In this document: positions 26,647 through 35,687 of the stretch, in pieces
Position numbering within the stretch: position 1 is the stretch's first letter
How the letters are laid out: each line of letters opens with the position of its first letter
Source of the DNA: Cytophagales bacterium
GTDB taxonomy: Bacteria > Bacteroidota > Bacteroidia > Cytophagales > CCMP332
Length of the DNA stretch: 64,000 nucleotides
Direction of reading: 5' to 3'
Assembly: GCA_028279065.1 (NCBI GenBank)
Contig: JANQSY010000022.1
Location: 1-64,000 of the forward strand
Translations under genes and position numbers: made by a program
The notes under the pieces: model-generated
Database searches by the model: none
Told to the model about the DNA's origin: nothing
The model's input: the letters and a program-made list of their open reading frames with translations, nothing else

Positions 26647-27696
26647 ATGAAGGATAGGAAACTAATCGGATATTGGTTACTCTTCGGGGCCTTCCTGGTG
26701 ATCTGTATGGTTATTCTGGGAGGATATACCAGGCTTTCCCACTCTGGCCTATCCATGGTGACCTGGAAGCCTATTACTGGTGTCATCCCACCACTCAATG
26801 CGTCTGAATGGGAAGCCGAATTTGAGAGATACAAAGGCTCACCGGAATACATCAAACGGAACTATAACTTCACTATTGAGGAGTTCAAAAAGATCTATTG
26901 GCCGGAATTCTTCCATCGATTATTGGGAAGGCTTGTCGGGCTGGTTTTCTTACTTCCGTTTTTATTTTTCCTTGTCACAAAAAAGATAAAAGAGCGGCGC
27001 CTGATCACGGACCTGATCGTGATCTTCCTTTTGGGGGGATTACAAGGACTTGTTGGCTGGTATATGGTGAAGAGTGGACTAGTAGAAGATCCCAATGTGA
27101 GTCACTACCGTCTTGCAATTCACCTCTCTCTTGCACTCATCCTTTATTCCTTCATTTTGTGGGTATATCTAAAAAACAACCATGGTGAGAACAGAGGAGG
27201 TGGCGACTCGAAAATGCTTTTGTCTACCATGAGGATGCTTTTGGCCTTTACTGTGGTTCAGATCATTTACGGTGCATTCGTGGCTGGACTAAAAGCGGGA
27301 TTGTATTATCCCACATGGCCCATGATGGGAAGTCATCTTCTTCCCCCAGAGGCTGGAGTCGCTGTCGCGCAGGAGGGGATTTCAAGCTTTTTTGAAACTG
27401 CCAGCCTTGTTCAATTTATGCATAGGTGGATCGCAGCCTTCATCTTCGGAATTTCAATATGGCTTTATTACAAGAGCAGAAAATTGACCCTATTCGATAT
27501 CCATAAAAAAATCATTGCAGCCGTACTTATGCTGGTAGGAATTCAGTTCACCCTTGGGGTATTGACTCTCTTATACCATGTTCCCCTTGCTTTGGCCCTG
27601 CTGCATCAGATCGTAGGGGTGGCGTTTTTATCCACTATCATTTTAGGGCTCTTTTTTTTCAGAGAAAAGCCCGTAATAGCTCAGGGAGCTAGTTGA
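26647..27696 (+). CDS. ctaA: Heme A synthase
   Basis: A 349-residue membrane protein of the COX15/CtaA family with about eight helices. It opens with GYWLLFGAFLVICMVILGGYTRLSHSGLSM and WKPITGVIPP. The haem-ligand histidines lie in EFFHRLLGRLVG, HYRLAIHLSLAL, FMHRWIAAFIFG and LLHQIVGVAF. It oxidises the C8 methyl of heme O to make heme A for aa3-type cytochrome oxidase. The central insert ASEWEAEFERYKGSPEYIKRN is typical of the longer (alphaproteobacterial, mitochondrial and Bacteroidota) type. Confidence 0.93.
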   Translation: MKDRKLIGYWLLFGAFLVICMVILGGYTRLSHSGLSMVTWKPITGVIPPLNASEWEAEFERYKGSPEYIKRNYNFTIEEFKKIYWPEFFHRLLGRLVGLVFLLPFLFFLVTKKIKERRLITDLIVIFLLGGLQGLVGWYMVKSGLVEDPNVSHYRLAIHLSLALILYSFILWVYLKNNHGENRGGGDSKMLLSTMRMLLAFTVVQIIYGAFVAGLKAGLYYPTWPMMGSHLLPPEAGVAVAQEGISSFFETASLVQFMHRWIAAFIFGISIWLYYKSRKLTLFDIHKKIIAAVLMLVGIQFTLGVLTLLYHVPLALALLHQIVGVAFLSTIILGLFFFREKPVIAQGAS

Positions 27697-27797
27697 ATCT
27701 GAAATTTTAGTCGCTAAGAGGACAAAAACCCTTGCTCCACCCTTAGGGTCAGAACCTTCCGGCACTGATTTTGATTAAGCATTGTAAACAATTAACC

Positions 27798-28406
27798 ATG
27801 CTTAACCAAAACGATAAAAAAGTAAAGTTCACCATAGCAGGGATGCTGCTCCTGTTTGCATTGGTCCTTTTTGCTTTTAAACCAGCATCTGAGGAATATA
27901 AGGTTGACGTAAAGTCAAGTACAGTTCAATGGACAGGCTATCACCTTGCAAAATCATATGAACATACGGGCTTTGTAAGTCTAAAGTCCGGAAAGCTCAT
28001 CATGGATAATGGAAAGCTGGTGGGTGGAAATTTTGTCCTGGACATGAATTCCATAACCAACACCGACCTCGAAGACAAAAAGAAGAACGCAAAATTGGTG
28101 GGACACCTGAAATCAGACGATTTTTTCAATACGGGCAAGTTCCCAACATCCATGCTTGAAATAAAATCTGCAACGCCAACGGGGAATAACAATTACTCGA
28201 TTAAGGCCGATCTCACCATCCGGGGGATTAGCAAACCGATTGAGTTTGACGCTTTGGTGAAAATGGATGGCAATGGAAAAGTAACTGCAGATTCCAAATT
28301 CAATGTTGAGCGATCACAATATGAAGTGATGTATGGATGGAGTGTGGAGAATGCAATGTTGGATGGAGAGTTTACGTTAGAGGTTAAACTTAGTGCAATG
28401 AAGTAA
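27798..28406 (+). CDS. YceI family protein
   Basis: The ATG at 27798 gives 202 residues; a TTG-initiated longer form from 27771 is less likely. An N-terminal hydrophobic segment (FTIAGMLLLFALVLFAF) acts as signal or anchor. The lipocalin-like YceI domain runs from YKVDVKSSTVQWTGYHLAKSYEHTGFVSL through the ISKPIEFDALV strand to the end. YceI proteins bind isoprenoids in a beta-barrel pocket in the periplasm. A strong terminator follows. Confidence 0.88.
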   Translation: MLNQNDKKVKFTIAGMLLLFALVLFAFKPASEEYKVDVKSSTVQWTGYHLAKSYEHTGFVSLKSGKLIMDNGKLVGGNFVLDMNSITNTDLEDKKKNAKLVGHLKSDDFFNTGKFPTSMLEIKSATPTGNNNYSIKADLTIRGISKPIEFDALVKMDGNGKVTADSKFNVERSQYEVMYGWSVENAMLDGEFTLEVKLSAMK

Positions 28407-28438
28407 AGGTCTTAGTAGCTAGGTTTTGGTTGAGACCG

Positions 28439-28478
28439 CCCCCCATATGCATGGATCAGTTCCTGTATGGGGGGTTTT
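28439..28478 (+). terminator. Terminator after the yceI-like gene
   Basis: CCCCCCATA (28439-28447) pairs with TATGGGGGG (28466-28474) over an 18-nt loop, then TTTT. This nine-pair stem ends the ctaA/yceI-like unit. Confidence 0.8.
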
Positions 28479-28608
28479 CATTTTCAATCAACTAGGATTA
28501 CCGTTTTTTGGATATTGTCGGGCAGAAGGCATTGATAGTCTGCATAATTAATACCTTAGAGCGAACTGAAAACGGCATTTTTAGCAATTCAAGTCAGAAG
28601 AATTAGAT

Positions 28609-29226
28609 TTGGGGCTCTATTCCAAGCACATACTACCCAAGATCATCAACTACACCTGTAGTAGAAAACCAAATATGAAACAGAGGGCAAAAGTGGTCCC
28701 TCTTGCTAAAGGAGAGGTTCTTGAAATAGGGGTCGGATCCGGGCTTAATCTTTCTTTTTACGATCCTCGCAGGGTTGATCACCTTTTGGCAATCGATCCT
28801 AGCAAGGAGATCTGGAACATGAACCAGATAGATACCGACTCCCTTGGATTCGGTTTTGATTTTGAGGAGGCCTATGCTGAAAATCTTCCTCTTGAGAACA
28901 ATAGCATCGACTCCATCGTGACCACGTATACCGTCTGCAGTATCCCAAAGAGGAAAGAGGCCTTTTTGGAAATGAAAAGGGTGCTTCGGCCCACGGGTCA
29001 TATCATCTTTTGCGAACATGGAAGGTCTCCTGAACGATGGATCAAAATGACACAGGATGTCGTAAATCCAATCTGGAAAATCATGGGAGGAGGTTGTACG
29101 ATCAATTTGGATATTCCCAAGGTTTTTGAGGAATGTGGTTTCAGGATAAACCAAATTGATACCATGTACATTCCAGGTTGGAAACCAGCCTGCTTCAACT
29201 ATTGGGGAACAGCCAAAGCCATTTAA
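28609..29226 (+). CDS. Class I SAM-dependent methyltransferase (TTG start)
   Basis: A 205-residue methyltransferase. The SAM-binding motif I is GEVLEIGVGSGLNLSFY, the acidic residue of motif II is in LLAIDPSKE, and the catalytic core continues through VVTTYTVCSIPKRKEAFLEMKRVLRPTGHIIFCEHGRSP. The opening GLYSKHILPKIINYTCS is conserved in this family, which supports TTG at 28609. The upstream in-frame stop (28582-28584) leaves no ATG. Relatives methylate small molecules or phospholipids; the substrate here is unknown. Confidence 0.8.
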   Translation: MGLYSKHILPKIINYTCSRKPNMKQRAKVVPLAKGEVLEIGVGSGLNLSFYDPRRVDHLLAIDPSKEIWNMNQIDTDSLGFGFDFEEAYAENLPLENNSIDSIVTTYTVCSIPKRKEAFLEMKRVLRPTGHIIFCEHGRSPERWIKMTQDVVNPIWKIMGGGCTINLDIPKVFEECGFRINQIDTMYIPGWKPACFNYWGTAKAI

Positions 29227-29274
29227 ATAAAACTCTTTCTAGATACTCCCAGCTTGCTTCGCTGTCATTAGATT

Positions 29275-29289
29275 AGTGAAAATTTCACT
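29275..29289. repeat. 15-bp palindrome just upstream of the S46 peptidase start
   Basis: AGTGAAA and TTTCACT flank a single A. Outer ATTA (29267-29270) and TAAT (29291-29294) could extend pairing into the ATG at 29293. It may be an operator, or an mRNA hairpin covering the start codon. Confidence 0.45.
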
Positions 29290-29292
29290 CTA

Positions 29293-31431
29293 ATGAGGAT
29301 CATTACTTCTCTTTTCTTTTTTAGCCTGTTGTATTTGAATACCAATATCACGGCTCAGACCATTTATGAACCACTACGACTTGAGGATTTGGACTGGGAG
29401 TCCCAGGACTTCGGTCACATGTGGACCTTCGATGCCGTTCCCTTTGAAGACTTTAGGAAAGACCTGAATTTCAGTCCCGACCAGGACTGGCTCGATGACG
29501 TCAGAAAATCTGCTCTTCAATTTGGTCGGGGTTGTTCGGGATCATTTGTTTCGGCATCCGGCTTGATTATGACCAACCACCATTGCTGCCGTGGATATCT
29601 CCTTCAAAGCTTTGAGAACGGAGGAGAAATCCTTGAAAAAGGATATTATGCTGAAAGTGCAGAAAAAGAAGTGGTTATGAAAGGGCTTTACGTGGATCAA
29701 TTGATAGATATCCGCGACGTGACCGACCGTATAGTTTCCGGAATGGAATCCGTTGAGCAGGCTGAAGAAAAAACAAGAGTAAGGGATAGCCTTTCTGCAC
29801 TGATCCAGCAAGAGTGTCAATCCGGTACAGGATTGGTTTGTAAGGTCGTAAAGCTCTATCAAGGGGGAAAATACTCACTCTACACCTATAAGAGGTACAG
29901 CGATGTGCGCCTGGTAATGGCTCCAAGCTTTCAGTTGGCAAGTACAGGCTGGGATTGGGATAATTACACTTACCCAAGGTATGAACTGGATATGGCTTTC
30001 TTCAGGGCTTACGATAGCCTTGGCAACCCTGTAAAAAGCGAAAATTTTTACCAATGGAATTCCGATGGAGCGGAAGTTGATGAACCGGTTTTTGTTGTGG
30101 GTAGACCTGGTTCTACAGCAAGGCTGATTTCCTACCGCGAAATGACCTCATTGAGGGATGTTTCCCTGCCGATCCTATTGGATTATTACAATGCAAGATT
30201 CAAAATGCACTTCAACTACTTCGAGATGCACCCTGAGAAAGCCTCAGAGCTGTTTTCTACAGTTTTGGGTGTTTCAAATGGAAGAAAGAGATATGCGGGG
30301 CGTTACCTGGGCGTCAAGGATAAAATGGTCCAGGCCAAGAAGAAGAAGTTTGAAGAAAGTCTCAAGTCAAATTTAGCAGACCAACCAGAATTGGGAGAAA
30401 AGTATATGGGGATCTGGGAAAGCATAGAAGAGATATTAGATGAATTGGATCCCCTAACCAGGGAATATTATTCAATGTCGCTTCCAAGATCCTGGTTTCC
30501 TTCGGTTTTCAAAACTGCTGAGAACCTGGTAGAATATGGAGAAGAAATGCAAAAGGATCCTGGTGAAAGATCGAAATTCTATAAGAAAGAAAACCTCGCA
30601 TCTACCAAGGAGGGAATCTTTGAGCAAGTTGAGGACAGGGAGATGGATTCTCTAAAGGCTATCTTCCTCAAGGACTTTTGGGAGACATTTGATTATGAAG
30701 GCAAGCCGGAAATACTGGATCTCTTTGAATTGGCAGAGGAGAAAGACCCCCATGGATTTCTTCAGGGACTGACTATTCTTGATGATGAGATTTCGGTCAA
30801 CAAAATGGTCAAGGGCAAGCCTGAAAAGATCCTTATATCAGAGGATAAAATCATTATGGGTGTTTTGGAGATCAGGGAAAGGTTGAGATCCATAGAGAAA
30901 CAAAGAGAACAACTCAGGACAAGACTCTCCATTGAAAACCAAAAACTTGGTGAATTGGTCTTTGCCATTTACGGAAATGACCTCCCTCCTGATGGGACTG
31001 GAACACTTAGGATCAGTGAAGGAAGAGTTCGGGGATATGAATATAACGGAACCCTGGCTCCTCCAAAAACCACCTATTACGGGCTTTACGATCGATATAA
31101 CTCATTTGGGAAAAAACCTTATCCTTGGGGTCTGGATGAGGTGTGGAAAGAACCTCAACCTGGATTTGATCTTTCTACACCTATCAACTTCGTTTCCACC
31201 ACAGACATTGTAGGAGGAAACTCCGGGTCTGCCATTATCAACAGAAATGCAGAGGTCATCGGGCTTGCCTTTGATGGGAACATGGAAGGGATCACCGGGT
31301 ATTACATGTATCTTCCGGATAAGAACCGTACGGTTGGGGTGGATTCCAAGGGTATGATCGAAGCCCTTAGATCTGTCTATAAATACGAGCGGATCACAAA
31401 AGAACTGGAGACTGGCTCCCTGAAAGAATAG
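29293..31431 (+). CDS. S46 family dipeptidyl peptidase (DPP7/DPP11-like)
   Basis: The 712-residue protein has a signal peptide (MRIITSLFFFSLLYLNTNITAQ). The chymotrypsin-like half carries GCSGSFVSASGLIMTNHHC with the catalytic histidine in the His96-His97 pair. The nucleophile is Ser644 in GGNSGSAII, followed by GLAFDGNMEGITGYYMY. S46 enzymes release dipeptides from the N-terminus of oligopeptides in the periplasm and are characteristic of Bacteroidota that feed on protein. The residue that separates DPP7-like from DPP11-like (Asp/Glu) specificity cannot be assigned with confidence by eye. Confidence 0.92.
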   Translation: MRIITSLFFFSLLYLNTNITAQTIYEPLRLEDLDWESQDFGHMWTFDAVPFEDFRKDLNFSPDQDWLDDVRKSALQFGRGCSGSFVSASGLIMTNHHCCRGYLLQSFENGGEILEKGYYAESAEKEVVMKGLYVDQLIDIRDVTDRIVSGMESVEQAEEKTRVRDSLSALIQQECQSGTGLVCKVVKLYQGGKYSLYTYKRYSDVRLVMAPSFQLASTGWDWDNYTYPRYELDMAFFRAYDSLGNPVKSENFYQWNSDGAEVDEPVFVVGRPGSTARLISYREMTSLRDVSLPILLDYYNARFKMHFNYFEMHPEKASELFSTVLGVSNGRKRYAGRYLGVKDKMVQAKKKKFEESLKSNLADQPELGEKYMGIWESIEEILDELDPLTREYYSMSLPRSWFPSVFKTAENLVEYGEEMQKDPGERSKFYKKENLASTKEGIFEQVEDREMDSLKAIFLKDFWETFDYEGKPEILDLFELAEEKDPHGFLQGLTILDDEISVNKMVKGKPEKILISEDKIIMGVLEIRERLRSIEKQREQLRTRLSIENQKLGELVFAIYGNDLPPDGTGTLRISEGRVRGYEYNGTLAPPKTTYYGLYDRYNSFGKKPYPWGLDEVWKEPQPGFDLSTPINFVSTTDIVGGNSGSAIINRNAEVIGLAFDGNMEGITGYYMYLPDKNRTVGVDSKGMIEALRSVYKYERITKELETGSLKE

Positions 31432-31432
31432 C

Positions 31433-31957
31433 TTGGGAACAACTGAAATAATCGAGATCCTTCAGGGGTGGAACGGTAAAGACAATCAGCCTCTCAAAGA
31501 ATTCTATGGCTCCATCGATATGGAATCTGTTATTGGGACCTTGCTCCAGATCGGTTCGGATCGGTTGGATCTGAGGCCGCAGATCACTTGGTTGATAAAG
31601 CACCACCTTGAAAACCATGGGGATGTTAAAAGCTCCCAGATGGAGCACCTAATCATGAAAATCCTGCCAGGGTCTGATTGGGCAACACAACTTCATATTT
31701 TTCAGGTACTTGGCCATTTCGATGATCCCAATAACGAAATTCTCGCAATCATAAGAGCAGAAGCAGAGCGAGGGGTAAGGGGTAAAAACAAATTCCTCAG
31801 GGCATGGTCATATCAGGCTTTATTTTATGTTTCTTCGTTTGAGGAAAGTTTCCGCGAAGAATTGAGGTTCCTTTGTGAAAGAGCCATTCTCGACGAGTCC
31901 CCTTCGGTTAAGGTCAGGTTGAGGGAGATACTGAGATCCATGGAAAAGGCAGGTTAA
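31433..31957 (+). CDS. HEAT-like helical repeat protein, function unknown (TTG start)
   Basis: This 174-residue all-helical protein starts with TTG one base after the S46 stop codon. A later start at an internal ATG (31520) is possible. Segments such as LRPQITWLIKHHLENHG, DWATQLHIFQVLGHFDDPNN and SPSVKVRLREILRSMEKAG have the spacing and Asp-Pro turns of HEAT or armadillo repeats. There is no signal peptide. The tight spacing implies cotranslation with the peptidase, but a functional link is not established. It ends 13 bp from the convergent permease gene. Confidence 0.6.
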   Translation: MGTTEIIEILQGWNGKDNQPLKEFYGSIDMESVIGTLLQIGSDRLDLRPQITWLIKHHLENHGDVKSSQMEHLIMKILPGSDWATQLHIFQVLGHFDDPNNEILAIIRAEAERGVRGKNKFLRAWSYQALFYVSSFEESFREELRFLCERAILDESPSVKVRLREILRSMEKAG

Positions 31958-31970
31958 TCCCAACTTAGCT

Positions 31971-34541
31971 TCACTCATCGCTCAGGAAGATAACCGGATT
32001 CACCCTTGAGATCTTGATCATTTGATAAAGGAGAGTTCCGATGAACACCAACCCACATACGACCAAGGCCAAAACCGCGATCCCAAGGTTCATTTCAACC
32101 CTTGTAGCATAATCATTGAGCCATTCCTGGAGGAAATAGTAAGCCGGCCAGGCCCCAACCAGGAATCCCAGGCCCAACCAAATTGAGAAGCGGCGGGCAA
32201 AAAGGATCAGCAGATCGCTTGTCCTTGATCCATTGATCTTTCTGATCACAATCTCTTTCATCCTTTGCTGAATATAAGTTCCAAGAACACTCAGCAAGCC
32301 AAACACAACCAACATTATGGAAATTGCAGAACCGATCATGGCAATATCCCGGATCTTGATCTCAGCCTTCATTTTTGCTGCATTTGAATCCTCTATCCAG
32401 TCGTAACTAAAAGGGTAAGGATCAAATATTTCATTCCACGCTTTTTCAATTTCAGAAAAGTCCTTACCTGAAAAACTTGGTTTCATTTTGATCAATATCT
32501 CCTGATATGGGTATTGAGGGCTCAAATAAATTACTAATGGAGATCTGTCATATTTCGGAGCATCAAAATGATAATCCCTGACAATTCCGACAATGGTTGG
32601 ATCTACAAGATCGCCGTAACTGAAAGGAAGGGTCTGTCCTATCGGGTCCTCAAGTTCGATCTTGTTGAGGAGGGTTTGATTTATGAGAACACTGTTTTCC
32701 TTATCGGTCTTGAGCGCGGGGTCAAAGTTTCTTCCTTCAATGATCTCCAACTGCAATTGATCCACAAAGTTCTCATCAACGTGTATATGCCTTACCCTTC
32801 CTTTTTCTGCCAGATCCCCAGAAAGAGAAGTTCCATTGTAACCGGAATTCGCCGATATGGATTCAACACCTGGAATACCCGAAGCCAAAATCCTGAATCT
32901 TTCCAATCGGTCCTCTGAATTTGCAGGGAGATCAACACTGATCAACCGTTCATCGCTATAACCCAGATCGAAGTCCAGTAGATAGTTCAATTGGCGGTTC
33001 ACAGTGATAGTTCCAATGATCAGGAATATTGCCAAACCGACCTGTGAGGTAAGAAATACCCTGCTTGCAATATTCTTTCCACCCACCTTATGAGAGCCTT
33101 TCAAAACTCTCACCGTCTTGAATCTTGAAAGTATCAATGATGGATAACTCCCTGACAAAAAAGTTGCAAGAAGAAAAATGGCCAAACAGCCCAGTATAAA
33201 TTTTCCCTTGAAAAGATCAGAATACCTGTAGGGAATCTCAACGAATTCGGAGAAATAAGGCAAGAGGATTCCCACCAGCACAAAAGCTATCATTAGGGCA
33301 AGAATAGTACTGATCATAGTTTCAGTAAAAAACTGATGCCAGACAAAATGAGGCCTTGCACCAAGGATCTTTCGAACTCCCACTTCCCTGCTTCGAATAA
33401 GGAAGTGTCCAAGAGAAAAATTCGAGTAATTCAACCCGGAAATGAAGAGGCAAAGGATGCCCACAATGGAGATCACCCATAAGAGCTCTTCAGAAATGGT
33501 TGGGTTTAGTCCATTACCAGTATATATATCTGTTGCCGAATGGATCTTGTCGAATCTGTGCAGATATAGCCTTCCCTCTCCCTCAGAAAAATCCTCATCT
33601 CCTTCAGAGGCAAGCTCGGTCATTTGCCCGTCAATAGCTTCTACTGAGGCGTTTTCATCCTTTAAGACCAGAAGGTTCATATTTATGTCAAGCCAGTTGG
33701 TCGTCCTTCGTTCATGAACTGTAGTGATCCATTGTTCCATGGGAACCAACAGCCTGGGACTTAAGGTGGAATTGATAGGAAAGTCCTTGATAATACCAAC
33801 AATTGTGAAGCGCTTTTCCTCGTCCTTTAGTGATAAGGTCAGTTCCTCTCTTTCACCGATCTTTTTAAAAAATGATTCAGAAACCACCACCTTCGAAGGG
33901 TCTCCAAAATGGGATTCATTTCCTCTTATCCATTCGAAATCCAGGATTTCAAAAATCTCCGGGTCAACAAAATGAAAGCGTTGATCCAGGTTTTGCTCTC
34001 CTAGTTTTAAGATCCCGTATCCACTTTTGATCCTTGAAGTGGCTTCAATTCCTGGGATCTTATTTGGGAATTCTTCTCCCATTCTATAGGAGGATCCACC
34101 GAAAATTTCTTCCTGACCGGAAAAATTCAATGCGATATTAAGTCTGTATATTCTATCGATCTTTGAATGAAATCGATCAAATGAGAATTGATCGGTAATG
34201 AAAAGATTTGCCAGACATGCAGCAGTAATTCCAAAGGCCAGGCCAAGGATATTGATCGAGGAGTAATTTCTTGTTCTCCAAAGAAATCTTATTCCGGTTT
34301 TAATATAACTCAGGAAAAGGATGAAGCCGGTATTTTCCCTGGAAACCTCAGAAGCATTGATCAATCTCAACGCCTTCACAGTATCCCATATATACCGTCG
34401 TCTCGCATACTTCAATCCCTTTTCTTCCACCCTCAGAGAAAAAAGTTCGTCCATGTCACCCATGAGTTCCTCATAAGTATCCAACGGAAGAAGCTTTTTG
34501 AGAAAGTCAGCAGGCCATTTAGGTGGATCAAATCCCGACAT
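31971..34541 (-). CDS. ABC transporter permease with MacB/FtsX domains and N-terminal prefix domain
   Basis: The 856-residue permease has a cytosolic prefix of about 75 residues (PPKWPADFLKKLLPLDTYEELMGDMDELF). This prefix is characteristic of permeases encoded next to PadR regulators. Two FtsX/MacB_PCD units follow: each has periplasmic domains and four-helix membrane bundles, with REVGVRKILGARP in the first and MKEIVIRKINGSRTSD in the second. There is no ATPase gene adjacent. Such systems are linked to efflux or envelope stress responses. The gene starts inside the padR coding region (14-bp overlap), so the two are translated together. Confidence 0.87.
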   Translation of the reverse strand: MSGFDPPKWPADFLKKLLPLDTYEELMGDMDELFSLRVEEKGLKYARRRYIWDTVKALRLINASEVSRENTGFILFLSYIKTGIRFLWRTRNYSSINILGLAFGITAACLANLFITDQFSFDRFHSKIDRIYRLNIALNFSGQEEIFGGSSYRMGEEFPNKIPGIEATSRIKSGYGILKLGEQNLDQRFHFVDPEIFEILDFEWIRGNESHFGDPSKVVVSESFFKKIGEREELTLSLKDEEKRFTIVGIIKDFPINSTLSPRLLVPMEQWITTVHERRTTNWLDINMNLLVLKDENASVEAIDGQMTELASEGDEDFSEGEGRLYLHRFDKIHSATDIYTGNGLNPTISEELLWVISIVGILCLFISGLNYSNFSLGHFLIRSREVGVRKILGARPHFVWHQFFTETMISTILALMIAFVLVGILLPYFSEFVEIPYRYSDLFKGKFILGCLAIFLLATFLSGSYPSLILSRFKTVRVLKGSHKVGGKNIASRVFLTSQVGLAIFLIIGTITVNRQLNYLLDFDLGYSDERLISVDLPANSEDRLERFRILASGIPGVESISANSGYNGTSLSGDLAEKGRVRHIHVDENFVDQLQLEIIEGRNFDPALKTDKENSVLINQTLLNKIELEDPIGQTLPFSYGDLVDPTIVGIVRDYHFDAPKYDRSPLVIYLSPQYPYQEILIKMKPSFSGKDFSEIEKAWNEIFDPYPFSYDWIEDSNAAKMKAEIKIRDIAMIGSAISIMLVVFGLLSVLGTYIQQRMKEIVIRKINGSRTSDLLILFARRFSIWLGLGFLVGAWPAYYFLQEWLNDYATRVEMNLGIAVLALVVCGLVFIGTLLYQMIKISRVNPVIFLSDE

Positions 34542-34857
34542 ACTGAAAGCTGGGTTTGGTTATTGAATTCCAAAGCTCATCCTTGGCTTCCTTTAATTCC
34601 TTGATAACCTCATAGCCTGCTGGTGTGGCCCAATAGATCCGTTTTCTTCTGCCTCCTCTCTCTGAGGTTGGTTCCCCGAATTGGGACTTTACCAAACCCT
34701 TCCTGGTCAAACGTTTTAGCACCACATGAATGGCAGGTAGGGAAATGCTCTTCTTCAAAACACCTTCATAGTCCTCCACAATCTCCACCCCATGGCATTT
34801 CTCTCTCTTCATTAAAATCATCAGTATTATCTCTTCCAGTGAACCGATCGATTCCAT
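34528..34857 (-). CDS. PadR family transcriptional regulator
   Basis: A 109-residue winged-helix protein. SLEEIILMILMKREKCHGVEIVEDYEG is the PadR recognition region, SLPAIHVVLKRLTRKGLVKS the HTH and start of the wing, and RGGRRKRIYWATPAGYEVIKEL the wing and dimer helix. It overlaps the permease gene by 14 bp. PadR proteins in such pairs repress their own operon and respond to drugs or envelope signals. Two near-identical 16-bp direct repeats lie immediately upstream (34861-34909) and are probable operator sites. Confidence 0.88.
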   Translation of the reverse strand: MESIGSLEEIILMILMKREKCHGVEIVEDYEGVLKKSISLPAIHVVLKRLTRKGLVKSQFGEPTSERGGRRKRIYWATPAGYEVIKELKEAKDELWNSITKPSFQYVGI

Positions 34858-34860
34858 TTT

Positions 34861-34909
34861 ATTAATATTTGTTTAAATAATGGATTCAATTATATTAACA
34901 TTTGTTTAA
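34861..34909. promoter_or_regulatory. Paired 16-bp direct repeat upstream of padR, probable operator
   Basis: ATTAATATTTGTTTAA (34861-34876) and ATTAACATTTGTTTAA (34894-34909) differ at one base and are spaced 33 bp start to start, about three helical turns. They begin 4 bp upstream of the padR ATG. The gap to the divergent DUF1801 gene also contains them, so both directions could be controlled. Confidence 0.55.
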
Positions 34910-34998
34910 TTAATCCGAAAAACCGTCTGATTATTTCTCTTAAAGGTCTATTTCTATTTCGAACGGGATTTTCGGAACTTTCTTGAAAGAAGAATAAA

Positions 34999-35595
34999 AT
35001 GGAACGCTATACCTCCGTGGATGACTACATAAACGCGCAATCAGCAGAAAGAAAGGATCTACTCGAAAAGATCAGATCCATTTTGAACTCTACTGCATTG
35101 GAGGAAACTGTCAAATGGGGAGCCCCAGCATATACCTATGAAGGGAAAACCCTGGTAGGAATGGGCTCCTTTAAAGATTTTGTAGCTATCTGGTTTCATC
35201 AGGGAGCACTGTTGACGGACAGCCATAATAAACTGATAAATGCCCAGGAAGGGGTTACCAAGGCCCTTAGACAATGGAGATTAAGTTCAGAAGAGGAGAT
35301 CGATGAAGGCCTGATAAAAAAGTACGTGGAGGAAACTCTGGAAAACCACAGGCAGGGAAAAGAAATAAAGCCTCAAAAGGCAAAAGAACTCTTGATTCCC
35401 CCAGAATTGTCTAAGGCATTGGAAATTCACAAGGAAGCAAGGATCATATTCGAGGGCATGAGCAGATCAAAACAAAGGGAATACGCCGAACATATTGCCG
35501 AAGCAAAAAGAGAAGAAACCAAAAAGTCGAGGATTGAAAAGATACTTCCGATGATCCTTTCAGGAAAAGGGCTTTATGACAAATACAAAAAGTAA
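34999..35595 (+). CDS. DUF1801 plus YdeI-type C-terminal domain protein
   Basis: The 198-residue protein has an N-terminal DUF1801 domain (YTSVDDYINAQSAERKDLLEKIRSIL, then ETVKWGAPAYTYEGKTLVGMGSFKDFVAIWF). Its C-terminal tail, REYAEHIAEAKREETKKSRIEKILPMILSGKG, is shared with YdeI/OmdA-type proteins. These are small cytosolic proteins with an SH3-like or YdhG-like fold and unknown biochemical role. It is transcribed divergently from padR across a 141-bp region with the direct repeats. A second YdeI-related gene lies at 49023. Confidence 0.78.
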   Translation: MERYTSVDDYINAQSAERKDLLEKIRSILNSTALEETVKWGAPAYTYEGKTLVGMGSFKDFVAIWFHQGALLTDSHNKLINAQEGVTKALRQWRLSSEEEIDEGLIKKYVEETLENHRQGKEIKPQKAKELLIPPELSKALEIHKEARIIFEGMSRSKQREYAEHIAEAKREETKKSRIEKILPMILSGKGLYDKYKK

Positions 35596-35687
35596 AAGAG
35601 CCTTGGTTTTCTCCTTGATCATCCGTTGGTATAAATTTTTGACATTTAAGACTGTATTTGAATATTATTGTTTACAAACATTTTGAT

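Noticed and set aside
27739-27749. ACCCTTAGGGT palindrome before the yceI-like gene
   Set aside because: It is short (11 bp) and such palindromes arise by chance, and no promoter or start codon lies next to it.
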